Below, piece after piece: positions 8,347-17,340 of a stretch of DNA of 39,277 bases. Position numbers and translations under genes: made by a program. Source of the stretch: Candidatus Gastranaerophilales bacterium (lineage in GTDB: Bacteria; Bacillota; Clostridia; Lachnospirales; Lachnospiraceae); contig JAMPHU010000026.1 of assembly GCA_023663225.1 (NCBI GenBank), positions 1-39,277 on the forward strand. The letters are read 5' to 3'. Numbering within the stretch: the first letter of the stretch is position 1; each line of letters starts with the position of its first letter. The notes under the pieces were generated by a model. That model did no database searches. It was not told the origin of the DNA and worked only from the letters and a program-made list of their open reading frames with translations.

Positions 8347-9354
8347 CTCCCCACTTTCCGCTAAGGGGAGGGACAAACTTGGCATCATGGGAACCGTATC
8401 CTCAGATGCGCCATAGGTTTGAAACTGCCACCAACCGGCGGCTCCGATCATCGCCGCATTATCTGTGGAATACTTTAAACTTGGGAAGATCACATCTACC
8501 TTCCCCAGGGAACCGTCCGTAAGCTTGCTGCGCAATATCGGACTTTTCGATACCCCGCCGACAACGATCACACTTTGCGGCTCGTATTCTCTGACCGCTT
8601 TGCGAAGCTTTGTCGATAGCACATCCATACTTGCGACGACAAAGGAAGTGGCAATGTCTTCTTTCACAATATTTCCTTTATCTATCTCGCGGCGTACCGC
8701 TGATTTTAATCCGGAAAAAGAAAAATCATATCCCCGCTCTATCATGGGCCGCGGAAGATCATAGCGATCTTTCCCCTGGAGAGATAATTTATCTATGATC
8801 GGCCCGCCCGGATATTCAAATCCAAGCTCTCTGGCTACTTTATCGTATGCCTCCCCCACAGAATCATCCCTTGTGGTTCCAAGCAGCTTGTACTTTCCTC
8901 TTTCCGCAGCATAGACGATCATACAATGGCCGCCTGAGACAAGAAGATATACCGCGGGAAATGCCACCTTCGCCCCGTCCAGTTCCGCCGAAAAAAGATG
9001 TCCCTCAAGATGATTGACCGCGATAAAAGGTTTCCCCCACGCCAGACAAAGCGCCTTGGCAGCGGAGATACCTGCCGCCAGACTTCCCGGAAGTCCCGGC
9101 CCGACGGTAACTGCCACAGCAGATAATTCTTCGGACGCGACATCTGCCTTTTCCAATGCCTCTTTTATCACGCCATTCATCGCGACAACATGCTGTTTGC
9201 TGGCAATGCCCGGCACGACGCCTCCCCATTTCGCATGTAATGGTATTTGACTGGATACTACCGATGATACCACTGTAAAATCATCTTGTACAATGGCTGC
9301 CGCCGTCTCGTCACAAGATGATTCGATGGCTAACAGTATTTGTCCTTTATGCAC
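8338..9354 (-). CDS. tsaD: tRNA N6-adenosine threonylcarbamoyltransferase TsaD
   Basis: TsaD transfers the threonylcarbamoyl group from threonylcarbamoyl-AMP to A37. The 338-residue protein starts with ILLAIESSCDETAAAIV, contains the metal-binding VNHLEGH (HxxxH) motif and ends with the NAAMIGAAGWW segment, all diagnostic for the Kae1/TsaD family, and has the usual length. The ATG at 9354 overlaps the tsaC end by 8 nt. The stop codon is embedded in the hairpin at the tsaD/tsaE junction. Confidence 0.97.
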   Translation of the reverse strand: MHKGQILLAIESSCDETAAAIVQDDFTVVSSVVSSQIPLHAKWGGVVPGIASKQHVVAMNGVIKEALEKADVASEELSAVAVTVGPGLPGSLAAGISAAKALCLAWGKPFIAVNHLEGHLFSAELDGAKVAFPAVYLLVSGGHCMIVYAAERGKYKLLGTTRDDSVGEAYDKVARELGFEYPGGPIIDKLSLQGKDRYDLPRPMIERGYDFSFSGLKSAVRREIDKGNIVKEDIATSFVVASMDVLSTKLRKAVREYEPQSVIVVGGVSKSPILRSKLTDGSLGKVDVIFPSLKYSTDNAAMIGAAGWWQFQTYGASEDTVPMMPSLSLPLAESGEND

Positions 9355-9994
9355 GATAAATCACCCTCTCAATCTCTGATTCCGGTATGGATCCAACCCT
9401 CTCAACTTTCGGCTTTGGAAGATTTACATTTACCAGTGTGGACGGCGCGCCGCTCAATCGTCCTCCGTCTATCGCAAGGGAGGGCGCGCCCGCAAGACTC
9501 GCCAGTGCGCTCTCCATCGTGTGCGGAGTATCTTCTCCATGCCTGTTTGCGCTTGTCATAAACAAAGGTCCCATTTTTCCGGCAAGTTTCTGAATATAAA
9601 CATGGTCGGGAACACGGATCCCCACCTCGACGCGCCCCTCCAGCCATTGCACATTATTTTCCGTCACGCCGCAGGCGATTGTCAACGCCCCCGGCCAAAA
9701 CGCCTCCGCCAATCTCCTGGCCGGCTGATTCCACACAATAGGCAGCATATCTTCCGCCTGCTGCCAATCCGCGACAATGACAGGAAGATGCCGCTGCAAC
9801 GGCCGCTCCTTCATTTCAAATATTCTCTTGATTGCAAGCTCAGAAGTCGGCAGACAGATCAATCCATAAACCGTATCCGTAGGCGTCAAAATAACGCCAT
9901 TCTCATCTAACAGCTTTGCGCTGTACTCGACGAGCTTGTCCAAATCTGTAACTTGTTCCAATGCTATGCGATCATTCTCATACGCCTGATCCAA
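9347..9994 (-). CDS. tsaC: L-threonylcarbamoyladenylate synthase (Sua5/YrdC family)
   Basis: This enzyme makes threonylcarbamoyl-AMP from threonine, bicarbonate and ATP, the first step of t6A synthesis. The protein has the YrdC signature TPTDTVYGL and the KERP..HLPVIV motif. At 215 residues it holds only the YrdC domain and lacks the C-terminal Sua5 domain. The start is a TTG at 9994 with GAGG 6 nt upstream; an in-frame stop lies a few codons further up and no ATG is better placed. It is the first gene of the run and follows the promoter at 10053-10081. Confidence 0.93.
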   Translation of the reverse strand: MDQAYENDRIALEQVTDLDKLVEYSAKLLDENGVILTPTDTVYGLICLPTSELAIKRIFEMKERPLQRHLPVIVADWQQAEDMLPIVWNQPARRLAEAFWPGALTIACGVTENNVQWLEGRVEVGIRVPDHVYIQKLAGKMGPLFMTSANRHGEDTPHTMESALASLAGAPSLAIDGGRLSGAPSTLVNVNLPKPKVERVGSIPESEIERVIYRA

Positions 9995-10023
9995 AATGAT
10001 ACCTCATTTCCTATACGCAAAAC

Positions 10024-10052
10024 AGCGTCATCTACTCTAAAAGTCTGACGCT
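10024..10052. repeat. Hairpin at the 5' end of the tsaC transcript
   Basis: AGCGTCA (10024-10030) and TGACGCT (10046-10052) form a 7-bp perfect inverted repeat with a 15-nt loop. It starts where the tsaC promoter predicts transcription to begin, so the mRNA would have a 5'-terminal hairpin that may stabilise it. An operator is the alternative. Confidence 0.45.
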
Positions 10053-10081
10053 ATTCTAGCACATATAGTCGAATTTATCAA
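10053..10081 (-). promoter_or_regulatory. Sigma-A promoter of the tsaC operon
   Basis: Minus-strand TTGATA (complement of 10076-10081) and TAGAAT (complement of 10053-10058) are separated by exactly 17 bp. The start site would be near 10046, about 50 nt before the TTG codon of tsaC. Confidence 0.75.
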
Positions 10082-10319
10082 GTTGAAGAATGTTGCGCTG
10101 GAGCGTTTGCACTCTGGCGGAGTAACTGGCAACGTCATGTGGTCTACCATTGATTGATATGCAACCGTAAAATGTCCTAAACATATCCCGCTGTTTATTT
10201 CTTATCAACCAGCGCATGATATCTTTGTACGTTATCCTCTATCCCTGTCATCATCAAAGTTAATTGTATATCGTCAATGTGTTCTTATAAAAGACTTTAA
10301 AATTGTTTGGTAAAGTTTT
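10082..10319. other. Junction between the t6A operon and the restriction island
   Basis: No full gene is seen. On the minus strand a short coding-like tail (MMTGIEDNVQRYHALVDKK, stop at 10195-10197) may be the end of a lost gene. No clear terminator for the 287-residue gene that ends at 10320 is visible, and no direct repeat marking an island boundary was found. Confidence 0.4.
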
Positions 10320-11183
10320 CTAATAATTTTCTTTTTCATCCTGATACAAGACACTTCCCATATTTACATATACACTTGGTAGTTTTCCTTTTGTATTAAA
10401 AAAAACTATTTGAATATCCATATGCAAGCTCTCTCCAATAAGATTTTCCATCCCATATTCGAACTCGATCGTGGATATATTACCTTTTCTAATTTCTTTC
10501 ACCAAATCTATTTTTGTTGCATACATTACGCAAGCAGTTGCTCCTGATTCAATATCACAGTTATAAAAATACCATGCCCCCATCTCACTCTTTCCATTAA
10601 CTTTTGCTTCTTTGCAATGGAAATTTCGTATAACCTTTTCTCCATTATTAGTTAGAAAAAAGGTAAATGTATGATAATTTTCAATTACTTTTTCGATTGG
10701 TTCCTCAATATTGAAATTATCTTCTTTCTTTACTGCAATTTGAAAAACATTTCCGACACTAAAATCTTCTAAATCTTCCTGTCTCGCATCCCAAAAGTAT
10801 CTATGTCCTTCTCTAAAAACAGGAAAATATTTTGCTTGCTCTATTCTGGTGTTGATTTCAATAAGTTCGACACTTTTCCTATTTAATTCTCTAATGTCAT
10901 TTTGTAAATTCAATAAATTTGTTTCGGATTTGTCGGACAATTCTTTGTACTTTTTATTTTGATATAAAGCAATTATACCTAAAATAACAGTTCCAATCGC
11001 CCCCAAATAAGAAGCAATAAAGCCAAACCAAGCTTCTCTTGAGAATCTAATAGGTATATTAAATGGCATATGTTCCGTATCAAATAACATCCATTCAATC
11101 AAAAAAGGGAATACCATCAATACCAAACACGCAAATACTATTATTGTGCTACATATAATTATTTTAAATATTTTGTTTTTCAT
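10320..11183 (-). CDS. Two-TM coiled-coil protein downstream of hsdR, function unknown
   Basis: The 287-residue protein has two hydrophobic segments near the N-terminus (about residues 6-30 and 50-72), a charged coiled coil (about 73-115) and a soluble C-terminal domain of about 170 residues without a recognised motif. Topology predicts a cytoplasmic sensor or effector domain tethered to the membrane. The gene is markedly AT-rich and lies 118 nt after hsdR in the same orientation, without an intervening terminator. Membrane-tethered proteins in R-M islands are often phage-defence effectors, but that is inference. It may simply be a hypothetical cargo gene. Confidence 0.7.
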   Translation of the reverse strand: MKNKIFKIIICSTIIVFACLVLMVFPFLIEWMLFDTEHMPFNIPIRFSREAWFGFIASYLGAIGTVILGIIALYQNKKYKELSDKSETNLLNLQNDIRELNRKSVELIEINTRIEQAKYFPVFREGHRYFWDARQEDLEDFSVGNVFQIAVKKEDNFNIEEPIEKVIENYHTFTFFLTNNGEKVIRNFHCKEAKVNGKSEMGAWYFYNCDIESGATACVMYATKIDLVKEIRKGNISTIEFEYGMENLIGESLHMDIQIVFFNTKGKLPSVYVNMGSVLYQDEKENY

Positions 11184-11301
11184 TTTTCCACTCTTTTCTA
11201 CAACTTAAATTCTATTGTTCTTGTATCCTACCTTTGATCTTTACGCTAAAACAGCCACACTGCACGAAATACATAAAATCATCTAAAGCTGTTTCTACTT
11301 G

Positions 11302-14300
11302 CTATTTATCTGTGTCATAAGATGCCAACTCTTGAGCTACCATACTGCCGGGAGGCTGATAGTCCGAATAATTTATAGCTCCATTGGTTCTTGACTTCTT
11401 TTCCTTTGGCTCGTAGGTCAGGTTAAACACTAAATCAGACAGCCATTTCTTGAAAGACGGATTATCTTGAAATTGCTTGAACAATTCCATATTGTCTGCC
11501 ATGATAGCAAAAATAACCTGCTGCAGCGCCCTTTCGCTTTCCATTCGGGCATTTTGTTCATCCGAATTTTTCATGGCGTTTTGATACCGTTCATCCTTAG
11601 CTACCATCTCCGGAATCTCAAGAATCTGCCGCCTGACATTATCCGCATCATTCCAATTGATGTTGCCAAACATGTCATTAAAATCATTCAAAATAATAGA
11701 TAACAAATCCATCTCAGGATTTACAATATTTCCTGTTTTACCAGCCGGAACCGGAGACACTTCCGCATCCTCATCTTCCAGCTTGATGGACATACACTCC
11801 TGCGCTTCCAAACGATAACTGTCCAAATCAATGACATCTAAGATTCCTTCTGAAAAATCGTCATCACGAGGAGATGGCAGTTTCGGAATCAACAGATTTA
11901 GAAAAATGGACAGTCTCTCCCACTCCGCGTTTCCATATGGCAAAATGGCTCCGAGAAATCCGTATGTACGACAAAAAGCCTTCGCTGCGCTTTTGAACTT
12001 AATCTGGCCCTCCGTTTCTAATTCTTTATATACTATCACGCAGACATCTAAAATCGGGTCAAGCCTGTCACGGTCAGCACCATTCAAATACAGGTCAACC
12101 AATTTTTCCACCTGTTCCTCTGAATAAATCTGATATTCTTCCATCGTCGCAATAAGATCGTAAAGCTTATTAGGATCGGTTTCACCGGAAAGCAAAGTTG
12201 TTCTGTAATATCTCGAAAATGCCTCTTCAATCATTGCCGGTTTATTGAAGAAATCCAGCACAAAGGTATCATGTTTCTGTGGGTGGCAACGATTGAGACG
12301 AGACAATGTCTGCACCGCACGGATATCATACAGCATCTTATCTACATACATCGTGTGCAGGAGCGGTTCATCAAATCCGGTTTGGAACATATCCGCAACG
12401 ATAAGAATACGGTAGGGATCTTTCTTAAATTTTTTCGGGATTTTGGCATCGGGAAACCCATTCAGTCCCGCTGAAGTCAGCGGCGTTTCCTGGCCCTGAT
12501 ACTTGCCTTCTTCTGAAAAAGCGATAATTGCCTTATAGGGACTATGCCTGTTTGCAAGGCTCTTGCCTATAGCGTAGAAATATTCAATACAGCGTGAGAT
12601 GCTGGAGGTCACAACCATAGCGCGAGCCTGTCCGCCAATCTTTCCTTTTGCGATAACCTGTTCATGAAAATGCTCCACCATCATCTCTGCTTTTTGTGCA
12701 ATAGTATAGCTGTCACTTTCTACAAAGGAACGAAGTTTCTTTTGCGCCCGTTTCTTGTCAAACATGGGATCGTCCTGCACTGTTTTTATAAGTCTATAAT
12801 AGCTTTCAATCGGCGTGTAATATTTCAGAACATCCAGAATAAAACCTTCCTGAATCGCCTGCTTCATCGTATATACATGGAAAGGACGATGTTTTATATC
12901 GTCACCATCCTGATACGGCACACCAAAGGTTTCCAGTGTCTTGTTTTTCGGAGTAGCAGTAAAGGCAAAATAGCTGGCATTTTTCAGCAACTTGCGTCCC
13001 TCCATCATAGCATTGATAGCATCCTCTTTTTTATCCATATCATCATCAGAAACAAAGCCGGACAATGCCAGATTCATCTGAGCGGAATTTCTGCCATTCT
13101 GACCGGAATGTGCCTCGTCAATGATAATAGCGAAACGATTGGATTTATGGCTTACACCGATATCCGGCACAACATATGGGAACTTCTCAATTGTGGTGAT
13201 AATGATGCGTTTCCCGTCTCGAATGGCATCCCGCAAATCACCGGAATGTTTTGCCCACGCCACAGTATTTGTTACCTGCATAAACTGCTTGATGTTATCC
13301 CTGATCTGCTTGTCCAATATACGGCGGTCGGTAACGACCAGAACAGAATCTACCATCGGATGCCCGTCTTTTTCCAACCCTATCAGTTGATGAGCCAGCC
13401 ATGCTATGGAATTGGATTTGCCACTCCCCGCACTGTGCTGAATCAGATACCGCTTGCCGATTCCGTTTGTGCGAACATCTGCCAGTAGCTTTTCCACGCA
13501 ATCCAACTGATGATAGCGCGGAAATATCTGCTTTATTGTTTTTCTTTTTGTTTCCGGTTCTTCCTCCACAACCAACTGCGCATAGTTTTCAATAATACGG
13601 CTGAGTTTCCGTTTTGTAAGAATATCTTTCCACAAATAATCCGTCATGATACCGTTTGGATTCGGCGGATTACCGGCGCCATCATGATATCCTTTATCGA
13701 AAGGCAAAAACCAACTGCCCTTTCCATCCAACTTTGTGCAGAATTTAACACGAACATCATCCACAGCAAAATGTACCATGCAGCGTTTGAACTGGAATAA
13801 CAATTCCCTTGGAACACGGTCTGCCTTGTATTGCTCTACTGCATCATTCACATTCTGCTTTGTCATCTGGTTTTTCAGTTCAAAGGTAATTACAGGCAGA
13901 CCATTGATGAAAATACACATATCAAGCGCCATCCTCACAGTGTCAGTTGAAAACTGAAGCTGTCTGGTCACGCTGAATATATTCTGCTCAAACATCTCCT
14001 TTGCTTTGGCATTATTCTCCGTCGGTGTCAGATAGAACAAAATAAGGTTAGCTGGATATACTTTTACGCCATTTCGCAACACATCAATAATGCCGCGCTT
14101 AGCAATTTCACCCTGCAATCTGTTCAAAAACTGCTTCTTTTTCATGTCTGATGCAAAAACACCCAGCTTTGCCATCGAATCCGGCTGTGTATTTTGAAGA
14201 AAACGAAACAGGCGGGTTTCATCTACGGCATATTCGCGGTTATAATCGGTATTCATACCCTGCTCATAGCCATTCTGTTCCACCAACCACTTAACGATTA

Positions 14301-14340
14301 AAGTTTCCAGACCATTCTCTTTTGTATTAGTGAAATTCAT
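11302..14340 (-). CDS. hsdR: Type I restriction enzyme R subunit HsdR
   Basis: HsdR is the ATP-driven translocase and nuclease of type I restriction systems. The 1012-residue protein has an N-terminal PD-(D/E)XK nuclease domain (FELKNQ near residue 153), Walker A SAGSGKSNS near 305, the DEAH box (IIDEAHSGQ) near 407, the FTATPKNKT motif and later RecA-like motifs (TGFDEPLL, LSRLNRCHP), then a C-terminal domain that would bind the methylase core. All key motifs are intact. It overlaps the AlbA_2 gene by 14 nt and is the last recognised R-M gene. Confidence 0.96.
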   Translation of the reverse strand: MNFTNTKENGLETLIVKWLVEQNGYEQGMNTDYNREYAVDETRLFRFLQNTQPDSMAKLGVFASDMKKKQFLNRLQGEIAKRGIIDVLRNGVKVYPANLILFYLTPTENNAKAKEMFEQNIFSVTRQLQFSTDTVRMALDMCIFINGLPVITFELKNQMTKQNVNDAVEQYKADRVPRELLFQFKRCMVHFAVDDVRVKFCTKLDGKGSWFLPFDKGYHDGAGNPPNPNGIMTDYLWKDILTKRKLSRIIENYAQLVVEEEPETKRKTIKQIFPRYHQLDCVEKLLADVRTNGIGKRYLIQHSAGSGKSNSIAWLAHQLIGLEKDGHPMVDSVLVVTDRRILDKQIRDNIKQFMQVTNTVAWAKHSGDLRDAIRDGKRIIITTIEKFPYVVPDIGVSHKSNRFAIIIDEAHSGQNGRNSAQMNLALSGFVSDDDMDKKEDAINAMMEGRKLLKNASYFAFTATPKNKTLETFGVPYQDGDDIKHRPFHVYTMKQAIQEGFILDVLKYYTPIESYYRLIKTVQDDPMFDKKRAQKKLRSFVESDSYTIAQKAEMMVEHFHEQVIAKGKIGGQARAMVVTSSISRCIEYFYAIGKSLANRHSPYKAIIAFSEEGKYQGQETPLTSAGLNGFPDAKIPKKFKKDPYRILIVADMFQTGFDEPLLHTMYVDKMLYDIRAVQTLSRLNRCHPQKHDTFVLDFFNKPAMIEEAFSRYYRTTLLSGETDPNKLYDLIATMEEYQIYSEEQVEKLVDLYLNGADRDRLDPILDVCVIVYKELETEGQIKFKSAAKAFCRTYGFLGAILPYGNAEWERLSIFLNLLIPKLPSPRDDDFSEGILDVIDLDSYRLEAQECMSIKLEDEDAEVSPVPAGKTGNIVNPEMDLLSIILNDFNDMFGNINWNDADNVRRQILEIPEMVAKDERYQNAMKNSDEQNARMESERALQQVIFAIMADNMELFKQFQDNPSFKKWLSDLVFNLTYEPKEKKSRTNGAINYSDYQPPGSMVAQELASYDTDK

Positions 14341-15700
14341 TCCTGCCTCTCCTTAGACAATTCTCATTTATTCGCCAATATCCATCTTTTCTTCCTCCGA
14401 CTCTTTCGATAAGACCAAGCTTTTTTAAGTCTGCCACTGCTCGTTGTACAGTTTTATAGGACACTCCTAAACGGACAGCTATTTCGGACATCGAAATGTC
14501 CGTTTGAACCTTTATAAGTTCAAAAACCCTTGTATTTACAGCCTTTCCTTTTCGGACATTTGGGGAAACATCTTTTGTCCTATTAAAAGCTCTGCTGCTC
14601 TCAACAGCTGTAAGCTTGACTGTAATATCGTCTCCAAGGATTCTATATTCCGGTGCATTTGCGCCAATCAAATCACATTCTTCACAAATCTTCTGTATTC
14701 CGCGTCCCCATGCCTCTATATAGCCGGCTCTGAAAAATGTATTTGCTAAATCCGGATTATATGGTCTGGAATTATGTGTTTTCATCAGATTTTCTGTTGT
14801 CCAATCACTAGGAAAGACACATGCATTGCTGATATACATAGCCTCATCTTCTATCCTGATTTGAATCGGGATGCCATCTTCCCATTTGCAATGAATCAAC
14901 GCATTGTACACAGCCTCTCGCACGGCCTCTCGCGCATAAGGGTATGTCTCCACTCGCACCTCTTTATCGTAAGATATAGATGCCTTTAAATATTTCAAAT
15001 AAATCAATTCGACTACCCTGTCCGCAATTAGAATAAGCGAACCCTCTATTACATCCTGATATTGCAAATCCGATCCTACGCCAAACTTCCCGATTTTCAC
15101 ATAACAACCTGTAAAAAAACGTTGAGGATTACGATAAAACAACAAAACTGCTGCCCTTTTTAATTTTCCATCCGTAATGAGTCCCAATTTCTCCAACAAT
15201 TCTTCATTTGTACACTCCAAATCTTTACGTGTCATTCGTTCTGTACGAACAGATTCCCGACGAAAAATTTCAAAACTCTCCATATCCAAGTCTGTAGCAG
15301 AAACATTGTCTATTGGAACCGCATCCCATCGATACCCCGTCTTTCTAACCAAAAATTCTGTCAGTGCCGATCCTCGGAGCTGTTGCTTTGTGCTTCCACT
15401 TCGATAATGATACTCGCCGTGATAGCTGACCGGATAAGAACTTGGATTTACAATAATCTGAATATATTGCTTCCCATTCTCATCCAGGCAGTTTACATCG
15501 GCTATAATCCCCATTGTATCCTTGATTTTATTGGGAATATCCTCAAGAAGTTTCTTGCAGTCAGCTACGCCAATAATTTTCCCCTTGTCATCAAGTCCAA
15601 TATAGATACATCCTCCCTGTGCATTAGCAAAACCGCATATCCATTTCAGATATTCATCCCTCCAAGACTCTTTATATTCTATATTTTGACTTTCCGCCAT
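14327..15700 (-). CDS. Schlafen AlbA_2-domain protein with C-terminal winged helix
   Basis: The 457-residue protein opens with the AlbA_2 signature (NIEYKESW, FANAQGGCIYIGLDD), as in the RNA/DNA-binding Schlafen AlbA_2 domain. It then has a GHKL-like region (VREAVYNALIHCKW, GRGIQKICEE) and ends in a helix-turn-helix (MSEIAVRLGVSYKTVQRAV). Such proteins are often annotated as transcriptional regulators or RecG-like proteins. GGAGG precedes the ATG. It overlaps hsdR by 14 nt and sits inside the type I R-M operon, so it may control restriction or act as an added defence factor. No catalytic activity can be assigned from sequence alone. Confidence 0.85.
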   Translation of the reverse strand: MAESQNIEYKESWRDEYLKWICGFANAQGGCIYIGLDDKGKIIGVADCKKLLEDIPNKIKDTMGIIADVNCLDENGKQYIQIIVNPSSYPVSYHGEYHYRSGSTKQQLRGSALTEFLVRKTGYRWDAVPIDNVSATDLDMESFEIFRRESVRTERMTRKDLECTNEELLEKLGLITDGKLKRAAVLLFYRNPQRFFTGCYVKIGKFGVGSDLQYQDVIEGSLILIADRVVELIYLKYLKASISYDKEVRVETYPYAREAVREAVYNALIHCKWEDGIPIQIRIEDEAMYISNACVFPSDWTTENLMKTHNSRPYNPDLANTFFRAGYIEAWGRGIQKICEECDLIGANAPEYRILGDDITVKLTAVESSRAFNRTKDVSPNVRKGKAVNTRVFELIKVQTDISMSEIAVRLGVSYKTVQRAVADLKKLGLIERVGGRKDGYWRINENCLRRGRNEFH

Positions 15701-15764
15701 ACTTCCTTTCCTCCAAAAAACTATCCCACCATTTGTGAACTCAATGCGTTCGTATTTGAAAACA

Positions 15765-15971
15765 TCAAATAAAACCTCTTTCAGATTTTCCGCTCACTGT
15801 GTGGAAAATCTCAGGGAAACCACCAATACTACATTTATATCTTGCATATTTTTCCGTTTCTTCAACGCCGGATTTTCTCCACCATTTTTCCCATTCGGAA
15901 TAATTGGGGTTATTATCCATGCTGTTTTTCACAAATTCAGAAAACATTTTTATAAAATCCATATCATTCAT
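15765..15971 (-). CDS. 68-residue unknown protein coupled to hsdS
   Basis: The start at 15971 (MNDMDFIKMF) is chosen because AGGAGG lies 9 nt upstream inside the hsdS end; an upstream ATG at 16016 lacks this. The gene overlaps the hsdS stop by 8 nt, so it is translationally coupled. The product is acidic N-terminally and Trp/Lys-rich in the middle (NPNYSEWEKWWRKSG), without TM segments. No family is recognised. Position suggests a small accessory or regulator of the restriction complex. Confidence 0.6.
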   Translation of the reverse strand: MNDMDFIKMFSEFVKNSMDNNPNYSEWEKWWRKSGVEETEKYARYKCSIGGFPEIFHTVSGKSERGFI

Positions 15972-17340
15972 AGAAACTATCCTCCTGTTTTGCAATTTCA
16001 ATATCCATATCTTCACTCACATATTCGTATTCCTGAATTTCAATATTGCGAACATCCACTTTCCCTGTAACCACATCAGAGATAAGACGAGCTTTATATT
16101 CTTCCAATTGCCTTATTTGCATATTCTTCAAATCAATTACTTTCGCAATTTTTGCAAATTGATTATTGAGAAATGTTACAATTTTCTCCTGCTCTCTTAT
16201 TGGAGGCAACGGCATCATAGTAGACAATACTTTGTCTTTTGTAAAATGCGGAATTGTTGCAACACTGCAAATATTTTTCATATATCCTCGTGCCACAAGG
16301 CTTTGAATCCAATAACAAAGGAACGAATTCAGTGCTTGTGTATCCTTAGGACGAATAATATGAATAGAATTTTGCACATAAATTTGCCTATCTTGTAAAT
16401 TTTGCACGATTGCTGCATTACCCGCGCCAGCTCCGCCTTCTACTACCAATAAATCATCAAGTTGAACCTGATACTGCTCTTTTTCTGATTCAGAAAACCA
16501 CATTCGCTTAAGATTCGATAAGTCAACATCGTCAAAATGAACGTCCTTTGCACATATATATTCCTCGTATGAACAGTTTTCATTGCTAGGATTTGATGAA
16601 AGCATTTTACCAAGTATAACCGAGTATACTCGCCTTAGCGAAACTACTTTCCAATGATGTGGTATAGAACCAACCCATTCATAACCGCTGGCAATGGTGT
16701 TGGATTCGGTGTCTAAACCCTTTGTAATTACCTGATGAACTAAGCTGTTTTTCAGTTCATATAGTTTTCCAATCTGCTTTTTCCTAATGTTAATCAACCG
16801 ATTGATTACTGACACCTTCCAGTCGAGAAATCGCACAATCTGGTCTTGCTCAGGACGGGGAGGAACGGGATAAAACTGTGCTGCAAAAACTTCAAAGCGA
16901 AAATCTGATGAGCGCTCTCTGATTCCTCTGTATAGAGATTGTATAAAACCAGTCCGCGCCATTTCTCGAAGTAGGAGTGCATAGTATTGATTATTGCTGT
17001 CACCTTTGGCTTGGCAAACACTGTACACAGGCGTTCCCTTACCATCGGAATCAGATACACCAGTGGAACCTGCGAATGCATCCATTACATGAATAACAAG
17101 GTCACCTTTTTTGATTCCTTGATAACCTATCTCCTTCAATGACTCTGTGAATCCAGTAATTCTGCGTTTTTTCCTCAAAGTAACAGTTCCATCCCGAAAA
17201 CAGGTAACAATTTCATCTGTATCGCTCGTTGGACGTTGCATTTTTTGATATAGATTCTTCCCACGTACCAATCTCCAATGTGACGGCATTTTTTCAATCC
17301 AAGGAACAGGCGAAAGGATATAACTTTCGTATTCTCTCAT
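15964..17340 (-). CDS. hsdS: Type I restriction specificity subunit HsdS
   Basis: HsdS reads the bipartite DNA target for methylation and cleavage. The 458-residue protein has two target-recognition domains, each introduced by a W-containing motif (MPSHWRLVRG and IPHHWKVVSLR) and followed by conserved helices (PRPEQDQIVRFLD and PPIREQEKIVTFLN). The length is normal and both halves are present. The ATG overlaps the hsdM stop by 4 nt. No second or inverted hsdS copy occurs in the window, so phase-variable shuffling is not indicated here. Confidence 0.95.
   Translation of the reverse strand: MREYESYILSPVPWIEKMPSHWRLVRGKNLYQKMQRPTSDTDEIVTCFRDGTVTLRKKRRITGFTESLKEIGYQGIKKGDLVIHVMDAFAGSTGVSDSDGKGTPVYSVCQAKGDSNNQYYALLLREMARTGFIQSLYRGIRERSSDFRFEVFAAQFYPVPPRPEQDQIVRFLDWKVSVINRLINIRKKQIGKLYELKNSLVHQVITKGLDTESNTIASGYEWVGSIPHHWKVVSLRRVYSVILGKMLSSNPSNENCSYEEYICAKDVHFDDVDLSNLKRMWFSESEKEQYQVQLDDLLVVEGGAGAGNAAIVQNLQDRQIYVQNSIHIIRPKDTQALNSFLCYWIQSLVARGYMKNICSVATIPHFTKDKVLSTMMPLPPIREQEKIVTFLNNQFAKIAKVIDLKNMQIRQLEEYKARLISDVVTGKVDVRNIEIQEYEYVSEDMDIEIAKQEDSFYE

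Noticed and set aside
15964-17340. Phase-variable specificity cassette
   Set aside because: Only one hsdS is present, with no inverted partial copies or adjacent invertase in the window.
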